Shown: positions 1-6,625, counted from the stretch's first letter. The stretch: DNA of 9,284 nucleotides from JBDTGE01 sp050742975 (GCA_050742975.1 JBOGDQ010000221.1:1-9284); one strand, 5' to 3'. The notes: generated by a model not told the origin, from the sequence alone. Made by a program: numbers and translations.

Positions 1-935
1 ATCGGCCGGCTCTGGACGATCTGGAAGCCGTCGTCGACCAGGCACCATTCGATGTCCTGGGGGCGGCCGAAGTGCGCTTCGATCCGCCGCCCGAGCTGCA
101 CCAGCCGCACGACCTGCGCATCCGTCAGCGCCGGCAGCTCCTGCCGCTGCGGGTCGATCGCCTGTTGCTGCGTCCCGCCCGACAGCGAGGCGTGGATGGC
201 GACCTTCTTGCTGGCAACCGCCTTGTCGACGACCTCGTCGTCACGCACCTTGAACACGTCCGGGTTAACCAAGCCGGAGACCAGCGCCTCGCCGAGACCG
301 AAGCTGGCGTCCACGGTGGCGAGCTTGCGGTTGCCCGTGACGGGGTCGGCCGTGAACAGGATGCCGGCCGCATCCGGGAAGACCATCTGCTGCACGACCA
401 CGGCCATGCGCACCGTCCGGTGGTCGATGCCGTTGCGCAGGCGGTAGGTCACGGCCCGCTCGGTGAACAGCGACGCCAAGCACCGGCTGACGTGCTGGAG
501 GATCGCCGCCGGCCCCGCGACGTTCAGGTACGTGTCCTGCTGGCCGGCGAAGGATGCCGTCGGCCGGTCCTCTGCCGTCGCGCTGGATCGCACGGCGTAG
601 GCAGCGTGCTCGCCGAGTTGGACGAGCGCGTGGGTGATCGCAGCCGCCAGGTCGGCCGGGACGGCGACCCCTTCGATGGTCCGGCGGATCTCCGCGCTGA
701 GCGTGCGGATCTCCTTCCGGTCATCGGGGTTCAGGCGCGAGAGCTGATCGAGCCGATCGCCGATCGACGCTTCCGCCATGATTCGCCCGAAGGCAGCCGT
801 CGTTACGCAAAACCCAGCCGGCACGCGGGCGCCGTCGATCCCCGACAGCCCGCCCAGGTGCGCAGCCTTGCCGCCAACGACCGCGACCTGCGTCTGGTCA
901 ATCTCGCGAAGATCCAACACATGCTGCTCGGTCAT
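1..935 (-). CDS. rph: Rifampin phosphotransferase, N-terminal ATP-binding part (3' end beyond window)
   Basis: The first 311 codons of a gene that leaves the left edge. Rph inactivates rifamycins in the cytosol by ATP-dependent phosphorylation, in the manner of PEP synthase. Only the ATP-grasp domain (PEP/pyruvate-binding, PPDK N-terminal type) is visible. It has GGKAAHLG at residues 21-28 with Lys23, AVRSSATAED at 114-123 with Arg116, a GILFTADPVTGNR segment near 191-203, FGLGEALVSGLVNPD near 212-226, and QDIEW...QIVQSRP at 293-311. These correspond to the ATP-contacting Lys, Arg, Glu and Gln/Arg of the Listeria enzyme, to which the whole segment is strikingly similar (from memory). The ATG at 935 has a GGAGG six bases upstream. 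The rifamycin-binding and swivelling His domains lie outside the window, so an intact enzyme cannot be confirmed. A plain PEP synthase is the alternative, but the RAE upstream and the opening VLDLREI favour rph. Confidence 0.9.
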   Translation of the reverse strand, partial: MTEQHVLDLREIDQTQVAVVGGKAAHLGGLSGIDGARVPAGFCVTTAAFGRIMAEASIGDRLDQLSRLNPDDRKEIRTLSAEIRRTIEGVAVPADLAAAITHALVQLGEHAAYAVRSSATAEDRPTASFAGQQDTYLNVAGPAAILQHVSRCLASLFTERAVTYRLRNGIDHRTVRMAVVVQQMVFPDAAGILFTADPVTGNRKLATVDASFGLGEALVSGLVNPDVFKVRDDEVVDKAVASKKVAIHASLSGGTQQQAIDPQRQELPALTDAQVVRLVQLGRRIEAHFGRPQDIEWCLVDDGFQIVQSRP

Positions 936-1241
936 CGCGATACCTCCGAGGCGGCCAGTCCCACCAGCGGTTCGAGGTCACCGCATCCCTCGCCCATCAA
1001 CAACACACGCACGTCGTGGCCCATCTCCTCGCCCGTTCCTGGTCCGGCCGCCGATTCTTCGGCCCGACCGGGGTCTTGCCGCAAGCCCCCTACCGCGCTA
1101 TATGTTGGAGGTGGTGAGGAGCGAGATCGTCCTGCCATCGCTTTTGTGGTCCGCAGCGGGCTGAGTTCCTCCCGATCTTGATGTGGATGCGTCGCTGCGG
1201 TCACCGAATTGCACCAAGTTCGCCACGTCGTGCGCGGGCGG
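936..1241 (-). other. Leader/intergenic region between the LLM oxidoreductase and rph
   Basis: About 306 bp with no clear gene. It holds the RAE, a weak -10-like TATAGC and, nearest rph, the rph ribosome binding site GGAGG (about 946-942 on the minus strand). A 30-codon reading frame, from ATG at 1024 to TGA at 932, overlaps the rph start in an ATGA arrangement. It has GAGGAG directly against its ATG, too close for a normal ribosome binding site. No hairpin terminator with a T-run was seen after the LLM gene. Confidence 0.5.
1071..1089 (-). promoter_or_regulatory. Rifamycin-associated element (RAE) upstream of rph
   Basis: On the minus strand this 19-bp site reads GGGGCTTGCGGCAAGACCC. It is an inverted repeat around a single central base, with 8 of 9 arm positions pairing. 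It closely matches, from memory, the RAE described upstream of rifamycin-inactivating genes in actinobacteria. It lies 135 bp before the rph start on the same strand. A weak -10-like TATAGC sits just upstream (1102-1097 on the minus strand), so the RAE may fall in the initially transcribed region. That last point is inference. Confidence 0.8.
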
Positions 1242-2108
1242 CTACTCGATCGCGGGCGGTCCCGCTTCGATGCGACGCAACACTGGCTCGGCGCGGTGGT
1301 GCTCGGGGTTGGTCTGTACCTGGCGTTCGTCCCACCAGGTGGCGCCGGCCTCCCGCAGCGACCCGAGCACGTCTGCGGCTGTCGACGCCTGACTGACGCC
1401 GCCGACAACGATGTCGAACGGCTCCCCCACACGCTCGCCGCGCTGCTGCGCGATGTAGTCAGCGAGATCGCGCACCTCGGCCGGCGATGGGGCTTGGCCG
1501 TGCCGCGCGGACTCGAACAGCGGCACCGCACCGTCCCACTCGGCCGCGCGGCGCATCGGCCGGTGGTGGGGCCAGTAGCCGGCGATCCACACCGGCGGTC
1601 GGGGCTGCTGCACGGTGGCCGGCAGCAGCGCGGTCTCCCGGACCCGGTAGTGCGGCCCGTCGTGCTCGACCGTCTCGCCGGACCAGTAACGGCTCAGCAG
1701 CCCCAGCCCCTCGTCCAGCCGCTCGGCGAGCACGACCGGGTCGGTCGTGTCGCCGAAGCTCGCGAACTCGTCCTCGATAGGCCCGCCCAGCCCGGCGCTG
1801 AAGATGACACGGCCGCCGGACAGCGAGTCGAGCGTGGCAACCTGCCGAGCCAGCTGTTCAGGACGGCGGCGGGCCACTGGCGTCACCAGCGTGCCGAGGC
1901 GCAGTCGCGACGTCGCCAGCGCGGCGGCGGTCAACAGCATCCATGGATCCCCGAACGGCTGTCCCCTGCGCGCCTGCTTGTCGTGGACGACATGGTCCCA
2001 GACGAACATGGCATCCCAACCCGCTGCCTCGGCCGCCGTCGCGACCTTCGCCACCGTGCGGGCGTCCGCGAAGTCGCCGAAGTTTGGAACGTTGATCGAG
2101 TAACGCAC
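1242..2108 (-). CDS. LLM-class flavin/F420-dependent oxidoreductase
   Basis: A 288-residue protein of the bacterial luciferase-like monooxygenase fold, using FMN or F420. The start SINVPNFGDFAD fits the first beta strand. WDAMFVWDHV at 31-40 carries the usual WDH region. LGTLVTPVARRRPEQLARQVATLD at 71-94 and LSGGRVIFSAGLGG at 96-109 are typical of the F420-type subgroup. PPVWIAGYWP follows near 171-180, and RAAEWDGAVPLFES at 187-200 is the C-terminal signature. The length is normal. I chose the GTG at 2108 because homology begins there. It has only a weak ribosome binding site (GGCAGG abutting the GTG). An ATG at 2243 would add 45 low-quality residues overlapping the HNH remnant. The gene lies upstream of rph on the same strand, but the RAE between them suggests separate control. 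The substrate cannot be inferred. Confidence 0.88.
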   Translation of the reverse strand: MRYSINVPNFGDFADARTVAKVATAAEAAGWDAMFVWDHVVHDKQARRGQPFGDPWMLLTAAALATSRLRLGTLVTPVARRRPEQLARQVATLDSLSGGRVIFSAGLGGPIEDEFASFGDTTDPVVLAERLDEGLGLLSRYWSGETVEHDGPHYRVRETALLPATVQQPRPPVWIAGYWPHHRPMRRAAEWDGAVPLFESARHGQAPSPAEVRDLADYIAQQRGERVGEPFDIVVGGVSQASTAADVLGSLREAGATWWDERQVQTNPEHHRAEPVLRRIEAGPPAIE

Positions 2109-2202
2109 CCTGCCAGTTCTACCCGAAGCGTCGCGGGAGAATCCCAACAGACCGAGGACGGCCGGCCGTCCACGCCCCGTTCGGAACCGCGCTGACCGAC
2201 AG

Positions 2203-2402
2203 CCAACGGGCCGTGCGGCCGAACAGCGTAGTCGAAGAGACACTCGCCGCTACCTCATCGCTGAGGCCAAACGCCGTCTGCACCATCTGCGAGTTGCGTA
2301 CCGAACGGGCTTGCCCTGTACAAGATCCACCACGCCGCATACGACCAGAACATCCTCGGCATCCGGCCCGACTACGTCGTCGACCGTGGACTACAGCACC
2401 TA
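2203..2402 (+). pseudogene. Decayed HNH endonuclease remnant
   Basis: Two pieces of a restriction-type HNH endonuclease are visible in different frames. In frame from 2221, the segment RRDTRRYLIAEAKRRLHHLR resembles the region just before the HNH domain. From 2304, another frame gives NGLALYKIHHAAYD followed by QNILGIRPDYVVD, the characteristic C-terminal half of the HNH domain, then RGLQHL. The Cys-containing and DAAH parts expected between the pieces are missing. A further stretch between DYVVD and the GLQ segment also seems lost. This indicates at least two internal deletions, one causing a frameshift. There is no start codon context or complete active site, so it cannot be functional. Its tail meets the end of the GH78 remnant. 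The homology comes from recognition of the family motif, not from a search. Confidence 0.6.
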
Positions 2403-2912
2403 CGACGCCACCCGCCCGGACCCGACGTGCAACTGCAGGCAGGAACCCTGCATGCCGTTCACGGTCACCCCGCTTGCCTTGCCCATCGGGTGTCCGCTCT
2501 CGGTCACCGACTTTGCGCTCGCGGCCGGGACGCAGACCGATGCCTGCGAGCCGACCGGAACCTGGATCGTGAGCGCGAAGCTCGTCCCGAAGCGGGTCCA
2601 GTGCGAACTCACCCGGCCCAACGGCGTCCTCTCGTAGCCCGAGGCGGAGGTCAGGTCCCCGACCGGGCTCGGGTCGATCGAGACCGTACGGAAGGCCGGT
2701 GAGGTGCCTTGGATGCCAGCGACGCCCGAGAACAGCCAGTCGTCCACGGTGCCCATGAAGGCGTGGTCGCGGGAGCGGGCCGAGTTGCATGACGCGTCCT
2801 CCCATGACTCCCACATGGTGGTGGCGCCGCACTGCAGGAACAATTGCCAAGCCATCTGCGTCGTCGAGGTACAGATCGGCGCCCGCGTTTTTGGTTGGCA
2901 AGAGGGTTGCAT
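2400..2912 (-). pseudogene. Truncated alpha-L-rhamnosidase (GH78), C-terminal fragment
   Basis: Only about the last 150 to 170 residues of a GH78 alpha-L-rhamnosidase remain, from a family of roughly 900 or more residues. GATTMWESW starts at 2828, and a Trp at the spacing expected for the family's (S)W..(6)..GATT segment precedes it. DHAFMGTVDDWLFSGVAGI, SPAFRTVSIDP, LGRVSSHW, and a beta-rich ending VTESGHP...LHVGSGRVAS follow, as in the family's C-terminal domain. The natural stop (TAG at 2402) is kept, so decay removed the 5' end. The first 20 or so codons after the ATG at 2912 are Cys- and Thr-rich and unlike GH78, so that ATG is probably fortuitous. The full enzyme hydrolyses terminal rhamnose from glycosides. 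This piece lacks most of the catalytic barrel. Confidence 0.75.
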
Positions 2913-2935
2913 CGATCGGGTACTTCGTTGCTGGC

Positions 2936-4114
2936 TCAGCCCAAGTCAGTGAGCCGCTGTTGCAGGAAGCGGCGCTCGGGGTCCGTCTGCGCGCCCTCGA
3001 GCGCGCGCTGGTAGGCGTGGCGCGCCTCGTTCGTGCGACCGGCGCGCCGTAGCAGGTCGGCGCGTGTGGAGTGGAAGTAGCGGTAGTGCTCGAGTTCGAG
3101 ACCGTCGAGGATGGCCAGTCCTGCCTCGGGCCCGTGGATTTCCGCGATGGCGATGGCGCGGTTCATCTCGACGATCGATGATTCGGCTTGCCGAGCCAGA
3201 GTTTCGTAGAGCGCGGCGATCTGTGGCCAGTCGCGGGGCTGGTGCAGGTGCAGCTCGGCGATGGCTGCCTGGATGACGTACGGCCCGGCACGTCCGTGCT
3301 GCATTGCCGCGTGCACGAGTAGCCGCCCTTCAGCGATCTGCGGCTCGTTCCACAGTGTGCGGTCCTGCTCGTCGAGAGGCACGACCTGCCCGGCGCGGGT
3401 ACGCGCGGCGCGACGCGCGTCGTGCAGGAGCATGAGCGCGAGAAGGGCGAGGGCTTCTGCTTCGTCGGGCATGAGGTGGGCCAGGGCCCTTCCCAGCTGG
3501 ATCGCTTCGGCGGCGAGGTCAATCCGGCCGCCGCCCCAGCCTTCGTTGAAGATGAGGTACACGACGGCGAGGACGGCCGCGAGCCGGTCCGGGAGCTGGT
3601 GATCAGGCGGTACTGCGAATGGGATGCCCGCGTCACGAATTTTCCGCTTGGCTCGTGTCAGCCGCTTGCTCATCGTCTCGAACGGGACGAGGAAGGCGAG
3701 CGCTACCTCCTCTGTCGCCAGCCCGCCGAGGGTGCGCAGGGTGAGCGCCACCTGCGCGTCGAGGGCGAGTGCGGGGTGGCAACACATGAAGACGAGCTCG
3801 AGCCGCTCGTCGGGGATGACGGTTGGCTGCTCGTGCATGGCTGCCTCCGGGACGGCGTCCAGATCGCGGGTGAGCAGCTTGGTCTTCGCGGCCAGCACCT
3901 GCTGCCGGCGGATCTGGTCGATGGCCCGGTTACGGGCGGTGGTGACAAGCCAGCCGATCGGGTTGGCCGGCTCGCCGTCGCGCGGCCACCGTTCGGCCGC
4001 GATCGCGAACGCCTCCGCAGCCGCGTCCTCGGCCAGCTCGATGTCGCCGAGCACTCCGACCAGCGTCGCAAGGACCCGGCCCCAGTGATCTCGGAAGACG
4101 GCGTCAAGCGCCAC
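2936..4114 (-). CDS. ECF42-group RNA polymerase sigma factor with C-terminal TPR-like domain
   Basis: A 392-residue sigma-70 family regulator. Sigma-2 spans about residues 7-73 (LAEDAAAEAFAIAAERWP, then GWLVTTARNRAIDQIRR). A MCCHPAL segment at 110-116 precedes sigma-4 at roughly 117-158 (LRTLGGLATEEVALAF, then MSKRLTRAKRKI). The DUF6596 region follows with YLIFNEGW at 186-193. A helical TPR-like C-terminus closes the protein (about 280-390, with ARHAYQRAL near the end). This architecture and the adjacent DGPF gene define the ECF42 group. These sigma factors have no classical anti-sigma gene, and in the family the C-terminal extension is thought to control activity. I chose the GTG at 4114 because family homology begins there and AAGGG lies seven bases upstream. 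It overlaps the DGPF gene by 11 bp, implying one operon and translational coupling. It probably drives its own operon and two others here (see promoters). Confidence 0.92.
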   Translation of the reverse strand: MALDAVFRDHWGRVLATLVGVLGDIELAEDAAAEAFAIAAERWPRDGEPANPIGWLVTTARNRAIDQIRRQQVLAAKTKLLTRDLDAVPEAAMHEQPTVIPDERLELVFMCCHPALALDAQVALTLRTLGGLATEEVALAFLVPFETMSKRLTRAKRKIRDAGIPFAVPPDHQLPDRLAAVLAVVYLIFNEGWGGGRIDLAAEAIQLGRALAHLMPDEAEALALLALMLLHDARRAARTRAGQVVPLDEQDRTLWNEPQIAEGRLLVHAAMQHGRAGPYVIQAAIAELHLHQPRDWPQIAALYETLARQAESSIVEMNRAIAIAEIHGPEAGLAILDGLELEHYRYFHSTRADLLRRAGRTNEARHAYQRALEGAQTDPERRFLQQRLTDLG

Positions 4115-4442
4115 GGAACAGCCCTTCGATCGCGGGTCGCACCTCGATCCCGCCGCCGCCCACGCTGCGCGCGTCCTGCAGCGCCTGCGCGATGTCCAGC
4201 GCCGCGTCGAGGTTCTCGACATCGATCATGATCAGGCCGGCCAGGTATTCCTTGCTGTCGATGAACGGCCCGTCGGTCAGCAGCGTCTTGCCCTCGTTGA
4301 CTCGCAGCGTCGTGGCCGACTCGTCCGATCGCAGCCGGAGCCAACCGGTGACATCAGGCCGGGCGAGCACTGCGGCGATGTCCTCGTTGACCGGTCCGGA
4401 CGGTGTTGCGGGGCGGCCGTAGATCAGCAGTGCGTACTCCAT
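4104..4442 (-). CDS. YCII-related DGPF-domain protein
   Basis: A 112-residue protein of the YCII/DGPF family, a small ferredoxin-like fold. It opens with EYALLIYGRP and carries TLLTDGPFIDSKEYLAG at about 54-70, with the eponymous DGPF at 57-60. It ends GGIEVRPAIEGLF, typical of the group. The ATG at 4442 was chosen over one at 4502 because homology begins there and GGAGG sits five bases upstream. It is the first gene of an operon with the ECF42 sigma factor, which it overlaps by 11 bp. DGPF genes are the hallmark neighbours of ECF42 sigma factors. Their biochemical function is not established, and an enzymatic or sensing role is conjecture. Promoter P1 lies about 46 bp upstream. Confidence 0.9.
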   Translation of the reverse strand: MEYALLIYGRPATPSGPVNEDIAAVLARPDVTGWLRLRSDESATTLRVNEGKTLLTDGPFIDSKEYLAGLIMIDVENLDAALDIAQALQDARSVGGGGIEVRPAIEGLFRGA

Positions 4443-4487
4443 CGAGTCCTCCAGGTGCAGGGGTTTCATCGCGGGGTTCGAGTATCT

Positions 4488-4514
4488 GACGAACCGAGGC
4501 ACCGCTTACGGACA
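4488..4514 (-). promoter_or_regulatory. ECF42-type promoter P1 (DGPF-sigma operon)
   Basis: On the minus strand, TGTCCG is followed by 17 bases and then CGTC. It shares GTCCGT-N13-GTTCGTCA with P2, and the same with one change in P3. The -10-like CGTC ends 45 bp before the DGPF start codon, allowing a leader of about 40 bases. The reported ECF42 consensus, from memory, is TGTCGA at -35 and CG(A/T)C at -10. The -10 fits, while the -35 differs in its last two bases. Autoregulation is inferred. Confidence 0.7.
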
Positions 4515-4521
4515 CGCCGTC

Positions 4522-4533
4522 GAGAAGTTTCTC
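4522..4533. repeat. 12-bp dyad between divergent promoters P1 and P2
   Basis: GAGAAGTTTCTC has five pairing bases per arm around a two-base centre. It is centred within a base of the midpoint of the 28-bp gap separating the two -35 elements. It is A/T-rich compared with its surroundings. It could be an operator for a second regulator, or chance. Confidence 0.4.
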
Positions 4534-4542
4534 CGGTCAGGG

Positions 4543-4569
4543 TGTCCGTCCGGCGTCCCCGCGTTCGTC
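4543..4569 (+). promoter_or_regulatory. ECF42-type promoter P2 (MFS-SRPBCC operon)
   Basis: TGTCCG at 4543-4548, 17 bases, then CGTC at 4566-4569. It has the same spacing and the same fixed bases (GTCCGT-N13-GTTCGTCA) as P1 on the opposite strand. CGTC begins 56 bp before the exporter's ATG, exactly the distance found at P3. The element replaces any recognisable housekeeping -10 or -35 in this intergenic region. Confidence 0.7.
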
Positions 4570-4621
4570 ACAGCTGCAGATCCGCCCAGAGGGGGCGGCG
4601 CGCGGTCAAGGAGCAGAGCTC

Positions 4622-6061
4622 ATGACGAAAGTCCGAACACCGTCTGTGTCGGCCCAGACGACCCACCTACGCTGGGTCCTGGGCCTCACCTCGACCGCCT
4701 ATTTCATGGTCGTGCTCGACTCGCTGGTCGTCATCACCGCACTGCCGCAGATGCAGCGCGACCTGCACGCCGACCTCGCCTCCCTGCAATGGACGGTCAA
4801 CGCCTACGGCATCGCGTTCGCCGCCGGGATCATCACGGCGGCAGCGCTCGGCGATCGCTTTGGGCGCCGGCGTGTCTTCCACCTGGGCCTGGCGCTGTTC
4901 ACCCTGTCCTCGGCGGCATGCGCGTTGGCGTCCAATACTGCCGAGTTGATCCTGGCGCGCTCCGTGCAAGGCCTCGGTGCGGCGGTGGTCATGCCGTTGA
5001 GCCTGACCATCCTTACCACCGCATTCCCTGCGGCCCGCCGCGGCTTGATCGTCGGCATCTACGGCGGCTTGGCCGGGTTGGCTGTCGCGGCCGGCCCGAT
5101 CGTCGCTGGCGTGATAGCCGAACGTCTCGACTGGCACTGGATTTTCTGGCTCAACGTGCCGCTCGGCGCCATTGCGCTCGCGCTCGGGACTCGGCTGCTC
5201 CCGGAAAGCCATGGCGCGGCGGAGCGGCTCGACATCCTCGGAGTCACGCTCGTCAGCGGTGGCGTCGTCGGGGTGGTGTGGGCGTTGGTCCGTGCGAACG
5301 ACATCGGCTGGTCGAGTCCGGAGATCCTCGGCGCCCTGATCGGTGGCGCCGCGCTCTTGCTGGCCTTCGCCGGCTGGGAGCACAAGGCACTCGAGCCGAT
5401 GGTGCCGATGCGGCTGTTCGGCAATCAGTGCTTCGCGATCGGCAACCTGACGGCGTTCCTGATGTCCGGTGCCACCTTTGCGGCCGCGTTCCTGATCATG
5501 CAGGAGTTCCAGTTCGCCCGCGGCTACTCACCGATCTCGACCGGCGTTCGGCTCCTGCCGTTCTTCGCTACGCCGATGGTGGTCTCACCGCTGGCCGGCG
5601 CGCTGTCCGACCGGCTCGGGCGGCGGCCGATCATGCTGACCGGTCTCGCGCTGCAGGCGATCGGCTACGCATGGGTCGCTGCCCGCGGATCGCTGGCCAC
5701 CAGCTAGGTGGAACTCGTCTTCGCGCTACTGATCGCAGGCATCGGCATCTCGATGGCGCTGCCCACGGTGCCGACCGCCGTCCTCAACTCGGTCGCCGAG
5801 CACGAAATGGGCAAGGCCGCCGGCGTCAACTACATGGCACAGCGCTTCGGTGCGGTCTTCTCGATCGCGGTTGCCAGCGCCGTGTTCGCCGCCCATGGCC
5901 ACCTTGGCAATCCCGCCGCCGTGACCGCGGGCTTCCGCCCGGCGCTATGGGCCTGCGTCATCTTCGCGGTACTCGCCGCCGTGACCGCGACGGCGATCCC
6001 CTCCCACCCGTCCACGACAACCACTGAAATCCCCGCGGCCGACGTCCTCGTCGCCGCCTGA
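4622..6061 (+). pseudogene. DHA2-type MFS multidrug exporter interrupted by an in-frame TAG
   Basis: Reading through the stop gives a 14-TM proton-coupled drug exporter of about 479 residues (EmrB/QacA type). Visible motifs are LDSLVVITALPQM in TM1, GDRFGRRR (motif A) after TM2, GLAGLAVAAGPIVAGVI (motif C) in TM5, and LSDRLGRRP between TM10 and TM11. TAG at 5705-5707 ends the first piece after 361 residues and 11 TMs. The same frame continues at once with ELVFALLIAGIGISMALPT and VLNSVAEHEMGKAAGVN, giving the last three TMs and a stop at 6059-6061. Relatives usually have Tyr here (TSY.EL), so one TAC-to-TAG change explains it. The GTG right after the stop could restart a 117-residue piece, but no good ribosome binding site precedes it. 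The ATG at 4622 has AAGGAG eight bases upstream. It is transcribed from P2 together with the SRPBCC gene. Confidence 0.85.
5705..5707 (+). other. Internal amber codon in the MFS exporter gene
   Basis: An in-frame TAG separates two parts of one continuous coding frame with no shift and no loss of homology. Options are a recent nonsense mutation, a sequencing error, stop-codon readthrough, or a natural split with re-initiation at the adjacent GTG. Confidence 0.8.
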
Positions 6062-6078
6062 CAGATAAGGACACGACA

Positions 6079-6528
6079 ATGCCGGACATCCTGCACCGGA
6101 TCAGCATCGACGCCAGCACCGAGCGTGTGCACGAGCTCATCGCCACCACCGACGGCATCAGCCGCTGGTGGACCGGGCGCCCACTGGACGGACACGCCGA
6201 CAGCGACGGCCGTTTTAGCCTCTACTTCGGCGACGCCGACGAGCCCGCTGCAGTGATGCAGGTCCTCACCGAGACACCCGAACAGATCACCTGGCGGGTC
6301 GAGGAAGGCCCTGAGTCATGGGTCGGCACGCACATCACCTTCGCGCTCCACCCGAACGGTGACGCTCACACGACCCTGCTGTTCACTCACGCCGGCTGGC
6401 GGGAGGCGAGTGAGTTCATGAGCGGCTGCAGCACCAACTGGGGCGCCTACCTCACCAGCCTCAAGTCCGGCGTCGAGACCGGACAGTTCGGGGCGTATCC
6501 GCACGGCGAGATCAGCCGCTGGAGCTAG
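6079..6528 (+). CDS. SRPBCC / AHSA1-like domain protein
   Basis: A 149-residue cytosolic protein of the START-like SRPBCC fold, a helix-grip cavity that binds hydrophobic ligands. Seen directly: the opening ILHRISIDAS with a helix TERVHELIAT, then GISRWWTG near 26-33, a Trp pair common in AHSA1-type members. GRFSLYFGDAD, PEQITWRVEE and THITFALHPNGDAHTTLLFTH give the alternating beta strands. A C-terminal helix around NWGAYLTSLKSGVETG closes the fold. The ATG has AAGGA about eight bases upstream and lies only 17 bp after the exporter's stop, so the two genes form one operon. AHSA1-like and DGPF proteins recur together near ECF42 sigma factors. The ligand is unknown, and the exporter context suggests, but does not show, a role in handling a small hydrophobic compound. 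Confidence 0.85.
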   Translation: MPDILHRISIDASTERVHELIATTDGISRWWTGRPLDGHADSDGRFSLYFGDADEPAAVMQVLTETPEQITWRVEEGPESWVGTHITFALHPNGDAHTTLLFTHAGWREASEFMSGCSTNWGAYLTSLKSGVETGQFGAYPHGEISRWS

Positions 6529-6537
6529 ACGCCGTAT

Positions 6538-6579
6538 CCGTGCCTGTCTCCCGCGACCGTTCGCTACCGACAGGCACGG
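6538..6579 (+). terminator. Long hairpin after the SRPBCC gene (possible terminator)
   Basis: CCGTGCCTGTC at 6538-6548 pairs perfectly with GACAGGCACGG at 6569-6579 across a 20-base loop. The loop itself holds GCGA-CCGT-TCGC. It begins 10 bp after the stop codon. No T-run follows, so intrinsic termination is uncertain. It separates the exporter operon from P3. Confidence 0.5.
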
Positions 6580-6593
6580 CAACCTTGTTGCCG
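6577..6593 (+). repeat. Second short hairpin overlapping the first
   Basis: CGGCAAC-CTT-GTTGCCG is a perfect 7-bp stem with a 3-base loop. Its left arm shares bases 6577-6579 with the right arm of the longer hairpin, so only one of the two can form fully. It sits just before promoter P3. Confidence 0.5.
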
Positions 6594-6598
6594 GTACA

Positions 6599-6625
6599 CG
6601 TCCGTTCAGGGCATCGCCGTTCGTG
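6599..6625 (+). promoter_or_regulatory. ECF42-type promoter P3 (second YCII gene)
   Basis: CGTCCG at 6599-6604, 17 bases, then CGTG at 6622-6625. It shares GTCCGT-N13-GTTCGT-(C/G)-A with P1 and P2. The -10-like element starts 56 bp before the ATG, exactly as at P2. One -10 base (G for C) and one -35 base (C for T) differ from the other two, so it may be weaker. Confidence 0.65.

Noticed and set aside
72..1181. Long plus-strand open frame of 369 codons
   Set aside because: It lies opposite rph and its leader. Its translation is Arg/Pro-rich low-complexity text with no family signature, while the minus strand gives a clear ATP-grasp domain.
1209..2195. Plus-strand open frame of 328 codons opposite the LLM gene
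   Set aside because: It is a high-GC shadow. The minus strand has unmistakable luciferase-like motifs throughout.
2119..2901. Minus-strand 260-codon frame overlapping the GH78 remnant
   Set aside because: It is in a different frame from the GH78 homology and has no recognisable motif. It is open only because of base composition.
4789..6027. Plus-strand 412-codon frame inside the exporter gene
   Set aside because: It is an Arg-rich out-of-frame shadow. Membrane segments and MFS motifs are all in the other frame.
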